NCBI RefSeq assembly: GCF_013149295.1
Contig: NZ_JABGCB010000012.1
Coordinates: 144,748-208,747 of the forward strand
DNA length: 64,000 nucleotides
Direction: 5' to 3'
From: Novosphingobium sp. SG751A
GTDB taxonomy: Bacteria; Pseudomonadota; Alphaproteobacteria; Sphingomonadales; Sphingomonadaceae
Positions 25,462 through 33,928 of this stretch are shown in pieces. Each line of letters begins with the position of its first letter. The first letter of the stretch is position 1. Under the pieces are notes generated by a model. That model ran no database searches. It had not been told where the DNA came from and was given only the letters and a program-made list of their open reading frames with translations. The translations under genes and the position numbers were made by a program.

Positions 25462-26053
25462 GCGCCCGCTCCGCCGGGACAAGGCCCAGCCGCACCGCCT
25501 CGGTTTCGATCAGGCGGGCGGCCATTTCGCGGCTGGAATCGCGCGAAATTTCCAGCGAATCGGCCAATGACGCGCCAATCATCGAATCGCCCAGCGCCAG
25601 CAGAACCAGCGTCTGCGTCACATGGCGCATGCACACCTCGCCCGCATCATGCACCTCGTCCACGATGGCGTGGATCGAGCGCACAATCGTGTCGAGCGCA
25701 TCGACATTGCCGATCAGCCGCATCCAGCTGACAAGTTGCCCGCCGCCCTGCTTGCCAAAAGCGTCAAAGGCCAGATCGACCACATCGCGGGCGCTGCCGC
25801 TGCCGTCGCGCTGGGCCAGAACGGCGCGCGCGACCGACGCGCAGATCGACACCGCCATATGCTCGGCCAGTGCCTTTTGCAGTTCAGCCGCCGAACCAAA
25901 GTGATGCAGAAGATTCGCATGGGTACGCCCCACCCGCGCCGCCACGGCTTTCAGCGTCACGCCCTGCGGCCCCTGCTCAACCAGCAGATCGCGCGCCGCC
26001 TCCATCGCGGCATTGCGGCTTGCTTCGGGGGAGAGACGCTTCTTGGGGCCCAT
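25445..26053 (-). CDS. TetR/AcrR family transcriptional regulator
   Basis: A 202-residue TetR-type repressor. The DNA-binding domain spans about residues 10-56, with helix-turn-helix VTLKAVAARVGRTHANLLHHFGS. The C-terminal domain is all-helical and would bind a ligand. It converges on and overlaps ygfZ by 17 bp. No obvious target is adjacent: the only neighbour on its 5' side is the GNAT gene in the same orientation. TetR proteins often repress themselves, and the 180-bp region upstream would be the place to look. Confidence 0.88.
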   Translation of the reverse strand: MGPKKRLSPEASRNAAMEAARDLLVEQGPQGVTLKAVAARVGRTHANLLHHFGSAAELQKALAEHMAVSICASVARAVLAQRDGSGSARDVVDLAFDAFGKQGGGQLVSWMRLIGNVDALDTIVRSIHAIVDEVHDAGEVCMRHVTQTLVLLALGDSMIGASLADSLEISRDSSREMAARLIETEAVRLGLVPAERALTPLG

Positions 26054-26233
26054 GTCTTATGTCCAAACAGTACAAACCCGCAGGCTCGCAAAACCACATC
26101 CCCGACCCATAAAGGTTTAGGCGTAGTCAAGCAAGAAGCGAAAGCTTCGACCCACTAAAGCTGTAATTTTCATTCACACATCAGCGTGTTTGCGTAATGT
26201 CAGACATATGAACATGGCACGCCGATGCGCCTG

Positions 26234-26803
26234 TCAGGCCGCACGTCTCCCCTCCATACCGCCATCGGGCGAATCATCCTGATCGCCATGTTCGGCGCAA
26301 AGCTCGATCTCGAACCGGGCCGAGGGGCAAGCCTGCCCCCGCCCCGCGCTGAAAATCGCGCCGCGCTCGTCCACCGGCCGAAAACCCAGCCGCCGCAGCA
26401 CCAGCCCCGAAGCCGGATTATCCAGAAAATGCCGCCCGACCAGCCGCTTATGCCCCAGCCCGCGCGCCAGCCCGAGCATCGCCCGCCCGGCCTCAGTGGC
26501 ATAACCCTGCCCCCAATGCGCGCGCGCGATCCAATAGCCGATGTTGGCCTCGCCCTCGATCTCGCTCAATCCGATCGAGCCGATCAGCGCGCTGCCTTCG
26601 GCGCCCGGGCGCGTGATCAGGAAATGCGGCAGACGCTCGTCCTGAGGCTGGCCGGCGAACCAGCGCGCATCATTTTCGGTATAAGGCCAAGGCGCGCGCG
26701 CCAGATTGCGCACGATACCCTCATCGTCGATCGCGGCGTGGATCGCGTTCCAGTCTTCTGGCCACGCGGGCCGCAGAAACAGCCGTTCGCTGCGGAAGAA
26801 CAT
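26234..26803 (-). CDS. GNAT family N-acetyltransferase
   Basis: A 189-residue RimJ/RimL-type acetyltransferase that moves acetyl from acetyl-CoA to an amine. Core motifs are IGYWIARAHWGQGYATEAGRAM (acetyl-CoA loop Q-G-Y-A-T) and NPASGLVLRRLGF. The start is the ATG at 26803, 8 bases after GGAG; a GTG at 26812 in the same frame overlaps that ribosome site and is less likely. The C-terminal 25 residues are acidic and unlike the family. The acceptor is unknown. Confidence 0.85.
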   Translation of the reverse strand: MFFRSERLFLRPAWPEDWNAIHAAIDDEGIVRNLARAPWPYTENDARWFAGQPQDERLPHFLITRPGAEGSALIGSIGLSEIEGEANIGYWIARAHWGQGYATEAGRAMLGLARGLGHKRLVGRHFLDNPASGLVLRRLGFRPVDERGAIFSAGRGQACPSARFEIELCAEHGDQDDSPDGGMEGRRAA

Positions 26804-27021
26804 GTGTATCACTCCAAATCCCCGGTCCCGTTCGGGACGCTTTGATCCTCAGTCCCGCGCAGGATTCCTATAGGCGCGCAGTGACATTGCGGTGACGACC
26901 GGCTTCAGCCCAGCGCATGCTGAACCGCATTGGACGCAAATTTGCCTTGATCGAACGCAAACCCACGTTTGCCTCCGAACTCTTTGGCTGCGTCCCACCG
27001 ATCGGCGGGTGAAGGAGAGAT

Positions 27022-27057
27022 ACGAAAAGAGGGAGATGGGCCGGGCCCCTCTCCCTC
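27022..27057 (-). terminator. Intrinsic terminator of the rplU-rpmA operon
   Basis: On the minus strand, GAGGGAGA and TCTCCCTC form an 8-bp stem with a GC-rich loop, followed by TTTTCG. It lies about 70 bp after the rpmA stop. Two more perfect hairpins lie between it and the gene: arms CCAAGGT/ACCTTGG (27064-27083) and GGGCCATCC/GGATGGCCC (27086-27108). The rest of 26804-27021 holds no gene. Confidence 0.6.
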
Positions 27058-27123
27058 GTTCAGCCAAGGTGTCAGAACCTTGGCGGGGCCATCCCATCAG
27101 GATGGCCCAGATAGACCATCCGC

Positions 27124-27393
27124 TTACTCGGCGGCTTCGGCCAACGCGTCAACCGACACGTATTTGCGACCAAGCTTGCCGTCGTGGAAACGCACGCGAC
27201 CTTCGGTCAGAGCAAACAGCGTGTGATCCTTGCCGATGCCGACATTGGCGCCCGGATAGACCCGCGTGCCGCGCTGGCGGATGATGATGTTGCCACCGAT
27301 CACCAGCTGGCTGCCGAACTTCTTCACGCCAAGGCGCTTGGACTGCGAGTCGCGACCGTTACGCGACGAACCGCCTGCTTTCTTATGTGCCAT
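27124..27393 (-). CDS. rpmA: Large ribosomal subunit protein bL27
   Basis: An 89-residue bL27, a basic protein near the peptidyl transferase centre. It begins MAHKKAGGSSRNGRDSQSKR, the typical start without the cleaved N-terminal extension of Firmicutes, and continues GNIIIRQRGTRVYPGANVG. It lies 18 bp after rplU in the conserved L21-L27 order. The obgE gene that often follows is absent; three hairpins follow instead. Confidence 0.97.
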   Translation of the reverse strand: MAHKKAGGSSRNGRDSQSKRLGVKKFGSQLVIGGNIIIRQRGTRVYPGANVGIGKDHTLFALTEGRVRFHDGKLGRKYVSVDALAEAAE

Positions 27394-27411
27394 TGTCGAA
27401 AACTCCTGAGC

Positions 27412-27714
27412 TTAGGCGGCCGCGACCGACACGATGCGCAGCAGCGTGAGCAGCTGGCGATGGCCGTTCTTACGACGATAGTTGTGACGGCGGCGCTTCT
27501 TGAAAACGATCACCTTTTCCGACTTAGCCTGAGCGATGATCTCGGCCGAGACCACCACCTTCGAAGCGTCGGCGACAACGCCTTCTTCGCCGGCCAGCAG
27601 AACTTCACCCAGCGTGATCGTCTCGCCGGCTTCACCAGCCAGCTTTTCGACCGCGATCTTGTCTCCGGCGGCGACCCGATACTGCTTACCGCCCGTGCGC
27701 ACGATAGCGAACAT
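27412..27714 (-). CDS. rplU: Large ribosomal subunit protein bL21
   Basis: A 100-residue bL21, binding 23S rRNA. It begins MFAIVRTGGKQYRVAAGDKI and contains VIVFKKRRRHNYRRKNGHRQ, the family signature. It is first in the operon with rpmA, with a well-formed promoter about 150 bp upstream. The long leader could carry regulation, but I see no defined structure in it. Confidence 0.97.
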   Translation of the reverse strand: MFAIVRTGGKQYRVAAGDKIAVEKLAGEAGETITLGEVLLAGEEGVVADASKVVVSAEIIAQAKSEKVIVFKKRRRHNYRRKNGHRQLLTLLRIVSVAAA

Positions 27715-27867
27715 GATGCAAATCCATTCAAAAAATTACGTGGCCGCCCCGGCCGCGTTTCCCGAAACCTGCCGCCAAGCCAAAGGCCGAGCAAGGCGGT
27801 TATTCGAGGAGCCGCGAGCGACGCGCCGACCCCCGCCACACACGGCAGGGTTCGGAAAGAAGCTGCG

Positions 27868-27896
27868 CCGTTAGTGCAACCGCCCCCGCCTGTCAA
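27868..27896 (-). promoter_or_regulatory. Sigma-70-type promoter of rplU
   Basis: On the minus strand, TTGACA (27896-27891), a 17-bp spacer and TAACGG (27873-27868). Transcription would start near 27861, leaving a leader of about 145 nt. The same TTGAC-N17-TAAC layout precedes tRNA-Val at 54902. Confidence 0.6.
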
Positions 27897-27989
27897 TGCA
27901 CCGCTTCACACAAAGGGCCATTTCCTCCCGGAAACTCTGGCCAATTTCTGCCCTCTGGCGCATGGACACAGGCGTGCTATGGCGCATCC

Positions 27990-28577
27990 ATGCTTGGCTT
28001 TATCGCAAAATCCGCCTCATCGACAAGTGCGCAGCGCCACCGATTCGCACGCGCGCCCCGATTCGCTCCGCTGGCTCTGCTGATTCCCGCCCTGCTGGGG
28101 GGATGCAGCACCGCCTCCTATCCCTCGCTGGCGCGCCGGGCCGAGGAAAAGCCGGTTGCCGCGCCCGTGACCGCCACTGGCAAGACCGCCGCGCAGGACG
28201 GAGCCACGGCCGATCTCAATGCAAAGCTTGATTCGCTGCGCCGCGCCGCGCGCGATGCCGACAAGGCGTTTGCCGCCGCCCGCCCCGCCGTCGACAAGGC
28301 GCTCAACGCCGCCACCCGCGCTGCGCCGGGCGACGAGACATGGCAGCAGGCCAATCTGGCGCTGAGCGACCTTGAGCGTCAGCGCGGCGCACTGGGCCTT
28401 GTCGAGGGCGATATCGAGGAACTCTATGCGCAGGATCGTCTGGCCCATGCGCCGGAGAATCCCGATGCGCCGCGCGCCGCTGTGCGGATGATCGAGGCCG
28501 CCCGGACCGAAATCCTTGCCCTTGCCGCCGCGCAGGATCGCGTCCTTTCCGCCGCTCGGCGGAAATTGCCGCGTTAA
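27990..28577 (+). CDS. Putative lipoprotein with helical coiled domain
   Basis: A 195-residue protein with an Arg-rich N-terminus, then APLALLIPALLGGCSTA, a lipobox (LGGC) with an unusually long n-region of about 27 residues. After the Cys it is Ala/Asp/Arg-rich and almost entirely helical (residues 75-190), with a probable coiled coil. I do not recognise the family. The true start could be later, but no better Met lies before the lipobox. It converges on moaE, with 13 bp between the stops. Confidence 0.65.
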   Translation: MLGFIAKSASSTSAQRHRFARAPRFAPLALLIPALLGGCSTASYPSLARRAEEKPVAAPVTATGKTAAQDGATADLNAKLDSLRRAARDADKAFAAARPAVDKALNAATRAAPGDETWQQANLALSDLERQRGALGLVEGDIEELYAQDRLAHAPENPDAPRAAVRMIEAARTEILALAAAQDRVLSAARRKLPR

Positions 28578-28590
28578 GCCCCCCCCGGGT

Positions 28591-29061
28591 TTAAGCCTGC
28601 GTCTGGCCCCAACGGGCCAGATCGGCATAATCCTGTTCGCGCGGTTCGACCCAGGCCCATTGACCGCCGCGCTTTTCGCGCTTCCAGAACCAACTCTCGC
28701 TTTTCAGATGGTCCATCGCGAAATCGGCGGCGGCAAAGGCGTCGCGCCGATGCCGCGAGGCCGCCACCACCAGCACGATCGGATCGCCCGGCGCCATTTC
28801 GCCCACCCGGTGCCAGATCAGCAAGCCATCGAGCGCCCAGCGCCCCAGCACATCCTGCGCCAAGGCCTGCATCCCCGGCAGGGTCAACGGTGCGTAATGC
28901 TGAAGTTCAAGCGCCTCAACATCCGCGCCTTGCTGAGCGCTATCGACTCTGACCTGCCCCAGAAAGCTGACCACCCCGCCCGATTGCGGGTGGGCGGCGG
29001 CAAAGTCGCGCATCGCGCCTGCCGCATCAAACGCCATTTCGATCAGCCGAACCTCGATCAT
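28591..29061 (-). CDS. moaE: Molybdopterin synthase catalytic subunit
   Basis: A 156-residue MoaE, which with MoaD adds the dithiolene sulfurs to cyclic pyranopterin monophosphate. It has GGVVSFLGQVR near the start, VLVVAASRHRRDAFAAADFAMDHLK, and ESWFWKREKR, where the lysine that contacts the MoaD C-terminus is expected. It overlaps moaD by 4 bp (ATGA). It is last of the moaA-moaD-moaE run. Confidence 0.93.
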   Translation of the reverse strand: MIEVRLIEMAFDAAGAMRDFAAAHPQSGGVVSFLGQVRVDSAQQGADVEALELQHYAPLTLPGMQALAQDVLGRWALDGLLIWHRVGEMAPGDPIVLVVAASRHRRDAFAAADFAMDHLKSESWFWKREKRGGQWAWVEPREQDYADLARWGQTQA

Positions 29062-29291
29062 CCACCGCTCACCGGGGGCAGAAAGGCCAGCTCATCGCCG
29101 GGTTTCAACACCAGCCCATCCCGTGCCACCAACGCTCCATTGAGCGCCACCCTGATGCGCGCGCCGGTCAAAGCCTGCACGAGATCATGCTCCAGCCCCG
29201 AGAGAATCGCCGCCAGAGGCCCCGGCGCCACCTCGCGCTCTGCCCCTCCGGCGAGATCCGCCAGACGCCCCAGAAACACCAGCCGCGCCAT
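29058..29291 (-). CDS. moaD: Molybdopterin synthase sulfur carrier subunit
   Basis: A 77-residue ubiquitin-fold protein ending PPVSGG; the terminal Gly-Gly is thiocarboxylated to donate sulfur. The start is the ATG at 29291, 2 bp after the moaA stop; an open frame continues upstream inside moaA but is not real. The tight spacing shows translational coupling in moaA-moaD-moaE. Confidence 0.92.
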   Translation of the reverse strand: MARLVFLGRLADLAGGAEREVAPGPLAAILSGLEHDLVQALTGARIRVALNGALVARDGLVLKPGDELAFLPPVSGG

Positions 29292-29293
29292 GA

Positions 29294-30304
29294 TCACCCC
29301 CCTGTCATAGACATATGACGCGGCAAGGCAGGCTCCGCGCCGGGGCGGTTGATTTCGAAATGGTGACGCGCGGGCTTGATCCGCATCGCCTCGTTCAACG
29401 CGGCTTCCAGCGCGCTCTCCGGCTCCTCGCTGCGCAGCGCGGCACGCAGGTCCACCTGCTCGCGCCCGCCAAGGCAGGCAAACAGCTGCCCGGTGGCCGT
29501 CACACGCACCCGGTTGCAACCGTCGCAGAAATTGCTGGTCAACGGCGTGATCAGCCCCAGCCGACCGCCGGTTTCCTCCACATGCCAGTAGCGCGCCGGA
29601 CCACCGCTGCGATGGGCATCCTCCGACAGGGTGAAGCGCTGCTCCAGCGCGCTGCGCACCTGCGTCAGCGGCAGATAGTGATCGTAACGATCTCCCTCCA
29701 CCTCGCCCAGCGGCATGACCTCGATCAGCGTGATCTCATGGCCCGCGCCATGCGCCCATGCCACCAGATCGCCGATCTCGTCCTCGTTCTCGCCCTTAAG
29801 AGCAACCGTGTTGATCTTGACCGCCAGTCCCGCCGCGCGCGCAGCGGCAATGCCCTCCAGCACCTGCGGCAACTGATCGCGCCGGGCGATTTTCGCGAAT
29901 TTCTCGCGATCCAGCGTGTCGAGGCTGACATTGACGCGGCGGATCCCCGCCTCGCGCAGATCCTCGGCAAATTCGGCAAGCCGCGTGCCATTGGTGGTGA
30001 TGGTAAGCTCGTCCAGACCATCCCCGATCTTGCGCCCCAGCGCCCGCACCAGTTCGATCATGTCGCGCCGCACCAGCGGCTCGCCGCCCGTCAGGCGGAT
30101 CTTGCGCACCCCGCGCCCGATGAAGCCCAGCGCCAGCTTGTGCAGTTCCTCAAGGCTGAGCACTTCGGATTTGGGCAGGAAAGTCTGCCGCTCGGGCATG
30201 CAATAGGTGCAGCGCAGATCGCACCGATCAATCACCGAAAGACGCAGATAGGAAATCCGGCGTTGAAACTGATCGACCAAAGGTTGGCGCTGCGGCTGGT
30301 TCAT
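29294..30304 (-). CDS. moaA: GTP 3',8-cyclase
   Basis: A 336-residue radical SAM enzyme starting molybdenum cofactor synthesis from GTP. The radical SAM cluster motif is CDLRCTYC (about residues 24-31); the second cluster is in NFCDGCNRVRVTATGQLFAC. It ends HMSMTGG, with the conserved C-terminal double glycine. It is first of the moa run, 4 bp after a small upstream gene. A molybdoenzyme is not visible in the window. Confidence 0.95.
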   Translation of the reverse strand: MNQPQRQPLVDQFQRRISYLRLSVIDRCDLRCTYCMPERQTFLPKSEVLSLEELHKLALGFIGRGVRKIRLTGGEPLVRRDMIELVRALGRKIGDGLDELTITTNGTRLAEFAEDLREAGIRRVNVSLDTLDREKFAKIARRDQLPQVLEGIAAARAAGLAVKINTVALKGENEDEIGDLVAWAHGAGHEITLIEVMPLGEVEGDRYDHYLPLTQVRSALEQRFTLSEDAHRSGGPARYWHVEETGGRLGLITPLTSNFCDGCNRVRVTATGQLFACLGGREQVDLRAALRSEEPESALEAALNEAMRIKPARHHFEINRPGAEPALPRHMSMTGG

Positions 30305-30308
30305 GGGG

Positions 30309-30653
30309 TTAATCTATCACCGCTCCGGGCGCTTGGCTATCCAGTCTCAGAATTTGCCCGGTAATCCCCGGCGAGGCGGCCAAAAATGCGCAGGCCGCCG
30401 CAATCCCGGCCGGCTCGTCGCATTCCACCAGATTGGCCCGCGCCGGGGCATAAGCCCGCGCCAGCCCCTGCACCGCCGCCAGACGCCACCCACGATGCTC
30501 ATGACCCGCCAGAGGCATCACCAGCACAAGATCGCCATCGGCCAGCATCGCCTCGGCCTGAGCCAGCCATTGCGCATGAAACGCCACGGCCGCGGCCAGA
30601 GGGGCGGCCGGCAGATCCTCTATGCTCAGAATATTTTCAGGAGTACCAGACAC
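30309..30653 (-). CDS. Small Rossmann-like protein, SDR remnant?
   Basis: A 114-residue protein between folB (adjacent, 0 bp) and moaA (4 bp). The C-terminal AAACAFLAASPGITGQILRLDS resembles the last strand and helix of SDRs (FLaSp-ITGq-DGG). The region before (VLVMPLAGHEH, GLARAYAPARANLVECDEPAG) lacks the nucleotide loop and catalytic Tyr-Lys. It may be a degenerate SDR that has kept only its C-terminal half, possibly structural. No function can be assigned. Confidence 0.6.
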   Translation of the reverse strand: MSGTPENILSIEDLPAAPLAAAVAFHAQWLAQAEAMLADGDLVLVMPLAGHEHRGWRLAAVQGLARAYAPARANLVECDEPAGIAAACAFLAASPGITGQILRLDSQAPGAVID

Positions 30654-31040
30654 TTACCGCCGCTCGCGCGTCAAGGTCATGCCGATCTTTTCCCCCGCCT
30701 CGCTGATGGCCAGCTTGACGATCTTAACCGTAACCGCCTCAACCCGCTCGTCCTGCAGGAACAGGGTTTCGACAATATGATCGGCCACCGCCTCGATCAG
30801 CGTGAAATGCACGCCCTCGGGCAGCGCATCGCTGGCCGCGAATTTCAGATCCATGTAATTCTTGCTCGCCCCCAGCGGCGTGTCGGGCAAATAGCGGTCA
30901 TAGGGCTTCAACCGTACGCTCACGCTAATGCGCAAGGGCTGCTTCTGGCCCGTTTCCTCCGAATAAACGCCCGTCAGAACGTCCACTTCGAAATCGGCCA
31001 CTTCAAGAATCAGGCTGTCCGCCACGTTGGATGCTTTCAC
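30654..31040 (-). CDS. folB: Dihydroneopterin aldolase
   Basis: A 128-residue FolB, which cleaves dihydroneopterin to 6-hydroxymethyl-dihydropterin for folate. It has GVYSEETGQKQPLRISVSV near the start, TLIEAVADHIVETLF, and KLAISEAGEKIGMTLTR at the end, with the catalytic lysine. There is no ATG in the right place; the best start is the GTG at 31040, with a later GTG at 31025 as alternative. The frame stays open upstream into the repeat element, which I treat as non-coding. The ribosome site is poor, so low expression is likely. Confidence 0.82.
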   Translation of the reverse strand: MKASNVADSLILEVADFEVDVLTGVYSEETGQKQPLRISVSVRLKPYDRYLPDTPLGASKNYMDLKFAASDALPEGVHFTLIEAVADHIVETLFLQDERVEAVTVKIVKLAISEAGEKIGMTLTRERR

Positions 31041-31112
31041 GATGATTGGGGGTATTTGCGCGCGGGCGGATGGCAGGTTGCGCGGGGGGAGTCCAGAAAG
31101 TTTTGAAACAGG

Positions 31113-31296
31113 GCCTCCGGCGGGCAAAGGGCGGGGGCCCTTTGCAAACCCGTTAATGGGGTGGCGTTTCGCCCGCTCGTAGGCTGATGTGGTATGGCTT
31201 ATTAAAGCCTGCATCCATCAGCTTTAGTTGATGTCGAGCGGGGCAAAGACAGTATCGGGATTGCAAAGAGACAAGTCCCTTTGCTCGCCGGAGGCA
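31113..31296. repeat. Composite hairpin repeat, copy 6 (degenerate)
   Basis: The left end is the CCTCCGGCGGGCAAAGGG hairpin. The right end is an imperfect version with arms GCAAAG and CTTTGC and a longer loop, then TCGCCGGAGGCA. The central inverted pair is replaced by AAAGCCTGCATCCATC. It lies between folB and the methyltransferase gene, 18 bp from the latter's stop. Confidence 0.7.
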
Positions 31297-31313
31297 AACC
31301 TACCCCCTTACAC

Positions 31314-32210
31314 TCAATCCCTGCGCCACCGCGCAAAAATCGCCGTGGGCAACATCCGCCCCGCTCCATCCTCGCGCACCGCCAGATCGCCATGTTCGAC
31401 ATAGCCGGGCAGGTCGGCAAAGGCTTCCTCAAGCAATCCGGCGATGGCCAGCGAGGACATGCGTACCGCATAGACGGTGAGAAAGAGATAACGGCTATCG
31501 CTGTCCAGCAATTGGCGCGCATCGTGGATCAGCCCGGGCAGGTGTTCTTCCAGCCGCCAGACCTCACCATCCGGCCCGCGCCCGAATTTGGGCGGGTCCA
31601 TGATGATGCCGTCATAGCGCTTGCCGCGGCGGACTTCGCGCGCGGTGAACTTGGCCGCATCATCGACAATCCAGCGCACCGGGCGGTTTTCCATGCCCGA
31701 CAGGGCGGCGTTGACCCGCGCCTGCGCCACCGATTTCTTGCTGGCGTCCACATGGGTGACGGGCCCGTACTGGCTCAGTGCCAGTGTGCCGACCCCGGTA
31801 TAGCCGAACAGGTTGAGCGTGCTGGCATCGCTGCGCTCGCCCAATTGCTGCCCCATCCAGCCCCAGACAGGCGCCATATCGGGAAAGAAGCCCAGATGGC
31901 GGAACGGCGTGCATTGCGCGGTGAATTTCACGCGCTCCTCGCCATTGGCCCAGCCCAGAGACCAGCCATCGCGCGGCACCGGCTTGGTGTAATTCCAGCG
32001 CCCGCCGCCATCCTCATCCGCACCCGGCACGAATTCGCCATGGGCATCCCAATCGGCCATGCGCGGCTGCCACAGCGCCTGCGGTTCGGGGCGGATGAAG
32101 CGGTAGTCGCCATAGCGCTCCAGCTTGCGTCCTGCGCCCGAATCGACCAGCCCGTAATCGGCCCAGCCCTCGCCGGTCAGCAGGACGGGCTGATGGATCA
32201 GCTCTGCCAT
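31314..32210 (-). CDS. Class I SAM-dependent rRNA methyltransferase (RlmI/RlmK-like)
   Basis: A 298-residue methyltransferase. The SAM-binding motif is LNLFGYTGVGTLALS, the acidic motif is VDASKKSV, and the catalytic motif IV is MDPPKFGRGPDGEVW, typical of base-methylating RlmI/RlmK-type enzymes on 23S rRNA. It lacks the N-terminal PUA domain of RlmI; the first 100 residues (YGDYRFIRPEPQALW and similar) are a different RNA-facing domain. The start at 32210 overlaps the thrC stop by 1 base (TAATG), so it is coupled to thrC. This thrC-methyltransferase pair at the end of the cox cluster is common in sphingomonads. Confidence 0.85.
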   Translation of the reverse strand: MAELIHQPVLLTGEGWADYGLVDSGAGRKLERYGDYRFIRPEPQALWQPRMADWDAHGEFVPGADEDGGGRWNYTKPVPRDGWSLGWANGEERVKFTAQCTPFRHLGFFPDMAPVWGWMGQQLGERSDASTLNLFGYTGVGTLALSQYGPVTHVDASKKSVAQARVNAALSGMENRPVRWIVDDAAKFTAREVRRGKRYDGIIMDPPKFGRGPDGEVWRLEEHLPGLIHDARQLLDSDSRYLFLTVYAVRMSSLAIAGLLEEAFADLPGYVEHGDLAVREDGAGRMLPTAIFARWRRD

Positions 32211-33610
32211 TATGCCTTCGCGGTCGCCCGTTCGGCGACATAGGCGCAAACCGCGTCATAATCGCCCGGCAGTTCGGCATAGCGCTCCTCGCGCTCAAAC
32301 AGATCGCCCACGCGCTCGGGCAGGCCGGGGCGGTGGCCGGTGCTGCGTTCCACCGCTTCGGGGAACTTGGCCGGATGCGCGGTGGCCAGCGTGACCACCG
32401 GGGTGGCCTTGTCGATGCCCGCGTTGCGCGCGGCGTGAATGCCGATGGCGGTGTGCGGATCGAGCAATTCGCCCGCCGCTTCCCAGCCCCAGCGGATCGC
32501 CTGCGCCATTTCGTCGGCATCGGCGCGGGCCGATACGAACAAAGCCGCCGCGCCTTCGCGCTGCGCATTGGTCAGGGTCATCGCCTTGGTGGCCTCAAAC
32601 CCGGCCATCTGCTCGGCCAGTGCCAAGCCATCGCGTCCGCCCACATCAAACAGCAGACGTTCGAAATTCGACGACACCTGAATGTCCATGCTGGGCGCAG
32701 CGGTGGGCGTAACGGTCCCGGCCGAATAATCGCCGGTCGACAGCGCGCGGTGCAAAATGTCGTTCACATTGGTGGCGACAATCAGCTTGGCAATCGGCAG
32801 GCCCATCTGCGCGGCGACATAGCCGGCGAACACATCGCCGAAATTGCCGGTGGGGACCGAGAAGGCCACTTCGCGCTCCGGCGCGCCAAGTTGCAGCGCG
32901 GCGGCGAAATAATAGACCACCTGTGCCATCAGACGCGCCCAGTTGATCGAGTTGACCGCGCCGATGTTGAAGCGGTCGGTCACGGCCTTGTCGTTGAAAA
33001 TGCGTTTCACCATCGCCTGCGCATCGTCGAAGCTGCCCTCGATGGCGATGTTATAGACGTTGGGGGCCAAGACGGTCGTCATCTGGCGGCGCTGCACGTC
33101 GCTCACGCGGCCCTTGGGGTGCAGCATGAAGATATCGACCTTGGCGCGGCCCGCCACGGCGTCAATCGCCGCGCTGCCGGTGTCGCCGCTGGTGGCGCCC
33201 ACGATGGTCAGGTTCTGGGGGCTGCGGCCCAAAAATTCTTCGAACAGCAGGCCCAGCAGTTGCAGCGCCACATCCTTGAACGCCAGCGTCGGGCCGTGGA
33301 ACAGTTCCAGCAGCCACTGCTGCTCATCGAGCTGCTTCAAAGGCGTGACGGCGGCATGCGAAAACCGGCCATAGGCCGCCGTGGTCAGCTCCAGCAGGCG
33401 GTCATAGCTCAGGCTGTCGCCCACGAAAGGCGCCATCACCTTGGCCGCCAGCTCCGCATAGGGCAGGCCCGCCAGCGCGGCGATCTCGGCCTTGGAAAAA
33501 CGCGGCCACTCGCGCGGGACATAAAGCCCGCCATCGCTGGCCAGACCCGCCAGAGTCGCGCCTTCAAAATCAAGAACCGGTGCGTTGCCGCGCGTGGAGA
33601 TATATTCCAT
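32210..33610 (-). CDS. thrC: Threonine synthase
   Basis: A 466-residue PLP enzyme converting O-phosphohomoserine to threonine. The PLP lysine is in PTLAFKDVALQLL; the phosphate loop is VGATSGDTGSAAI. It starts MEYISTRGNAPVLDFEGA, the normal N-terminus of the long bacterial class. The ATG at 33610 has an AGGGA ribosome site. It is followed directly by the methyltransferase. Confidence 0.94.
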   Translation of the reverse strand: MEYISTRGNAPVLDFEGATLAGLASDGGLYVPREWPRFSKAEIAALAGLPYAELAAKVMAPFVGDSLSYDRLLELTTAAYGRFSHAAVTPLKQLDEQQWLLELFHGPTLAFKDVALQLLGLLFEEFLGRSPQNLTIVGATSGDTGSAAIDAVAGRAKVDIFMLHPKGRVSDVQRRQMTTVLAPNVYNIAIEGSFDDAQAMVKRIFNDKAVTDRFNIGAVNSINWARLMAQVVYYFAAALQLGAPEREVAFSVPTGNFGDVFAGYVAAQMGLPIAKLIVATNVNDILHRALSTGDYSAGTVTPTAAPSMDIQVSSNFERLLFDVGGRDGLALAEQMAGFEATKAMTLTNAQREGAAALFVSARADADEMAQAIRWGWEAAGELLDPHTAIGIHAARNAGIDKATPVVTLATAHPAKFPEAVERSTGHRPGLPERVGDLFEREERYAELPGDYDAVCAYVAERATAKA

Positions 33611-33700
33611 GGGATTCCCTGTCCGTTTGGGCCGCGCGTTAGCGCCAGAGGCGCGCAGGGGCAAGGGGTTTGGCTTTGGGTGGGGGATTCAAGGGTTTTA

Positions 33701-33928
33701 TGCCTCCGGCGGGCAAAGGGTCTCGACCCTTTGCAATCCCATTATGGGGGGGCGCGTGGTTTGCGGCGGGGGTGTTTGCCGTGTGGGTTGTAAAGCCTGC
33801 GGCGCGGCGGCCTCGTGCCAATTGGCACCGCGGGCTTTAAAATTCAAACGGCGCGTCCGACACCCAGCGGCCGAACCCATAACGCAACGCATACAATAAC
33901 GGGAGCGCGAGGGACGAGTCCCTCGCAT
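33701..33928. repeat. Composite hairpin repeat, copy 7
   Basis: The left end is the CCTCCGGCGGGCAAAGGG-type hairpin with TCTCGA tip. The centre is an imperfect AAAGCCTGCGGCGC pair. The right end is the palindrome GCGAGGGACGAGTCCCTCGC (33907-33926), which lies 1 bp from the SURF1 stop codon. It fills the 317-bp gap between thrC and SURF1. Confidence 0.8.

Noticed and set aside
27715..27867. Riboswitch or autoregulatory structure in the rplU leader
   Set aside because: GC-rich hairpins are possible, but I see no conserved motif that supports a named element.
31041..31214. N-terminal extension of folB
   Set aside because: It also reads through repeat copy 6; FolB proteins are about 120-130 residues, as given by the GTG start.
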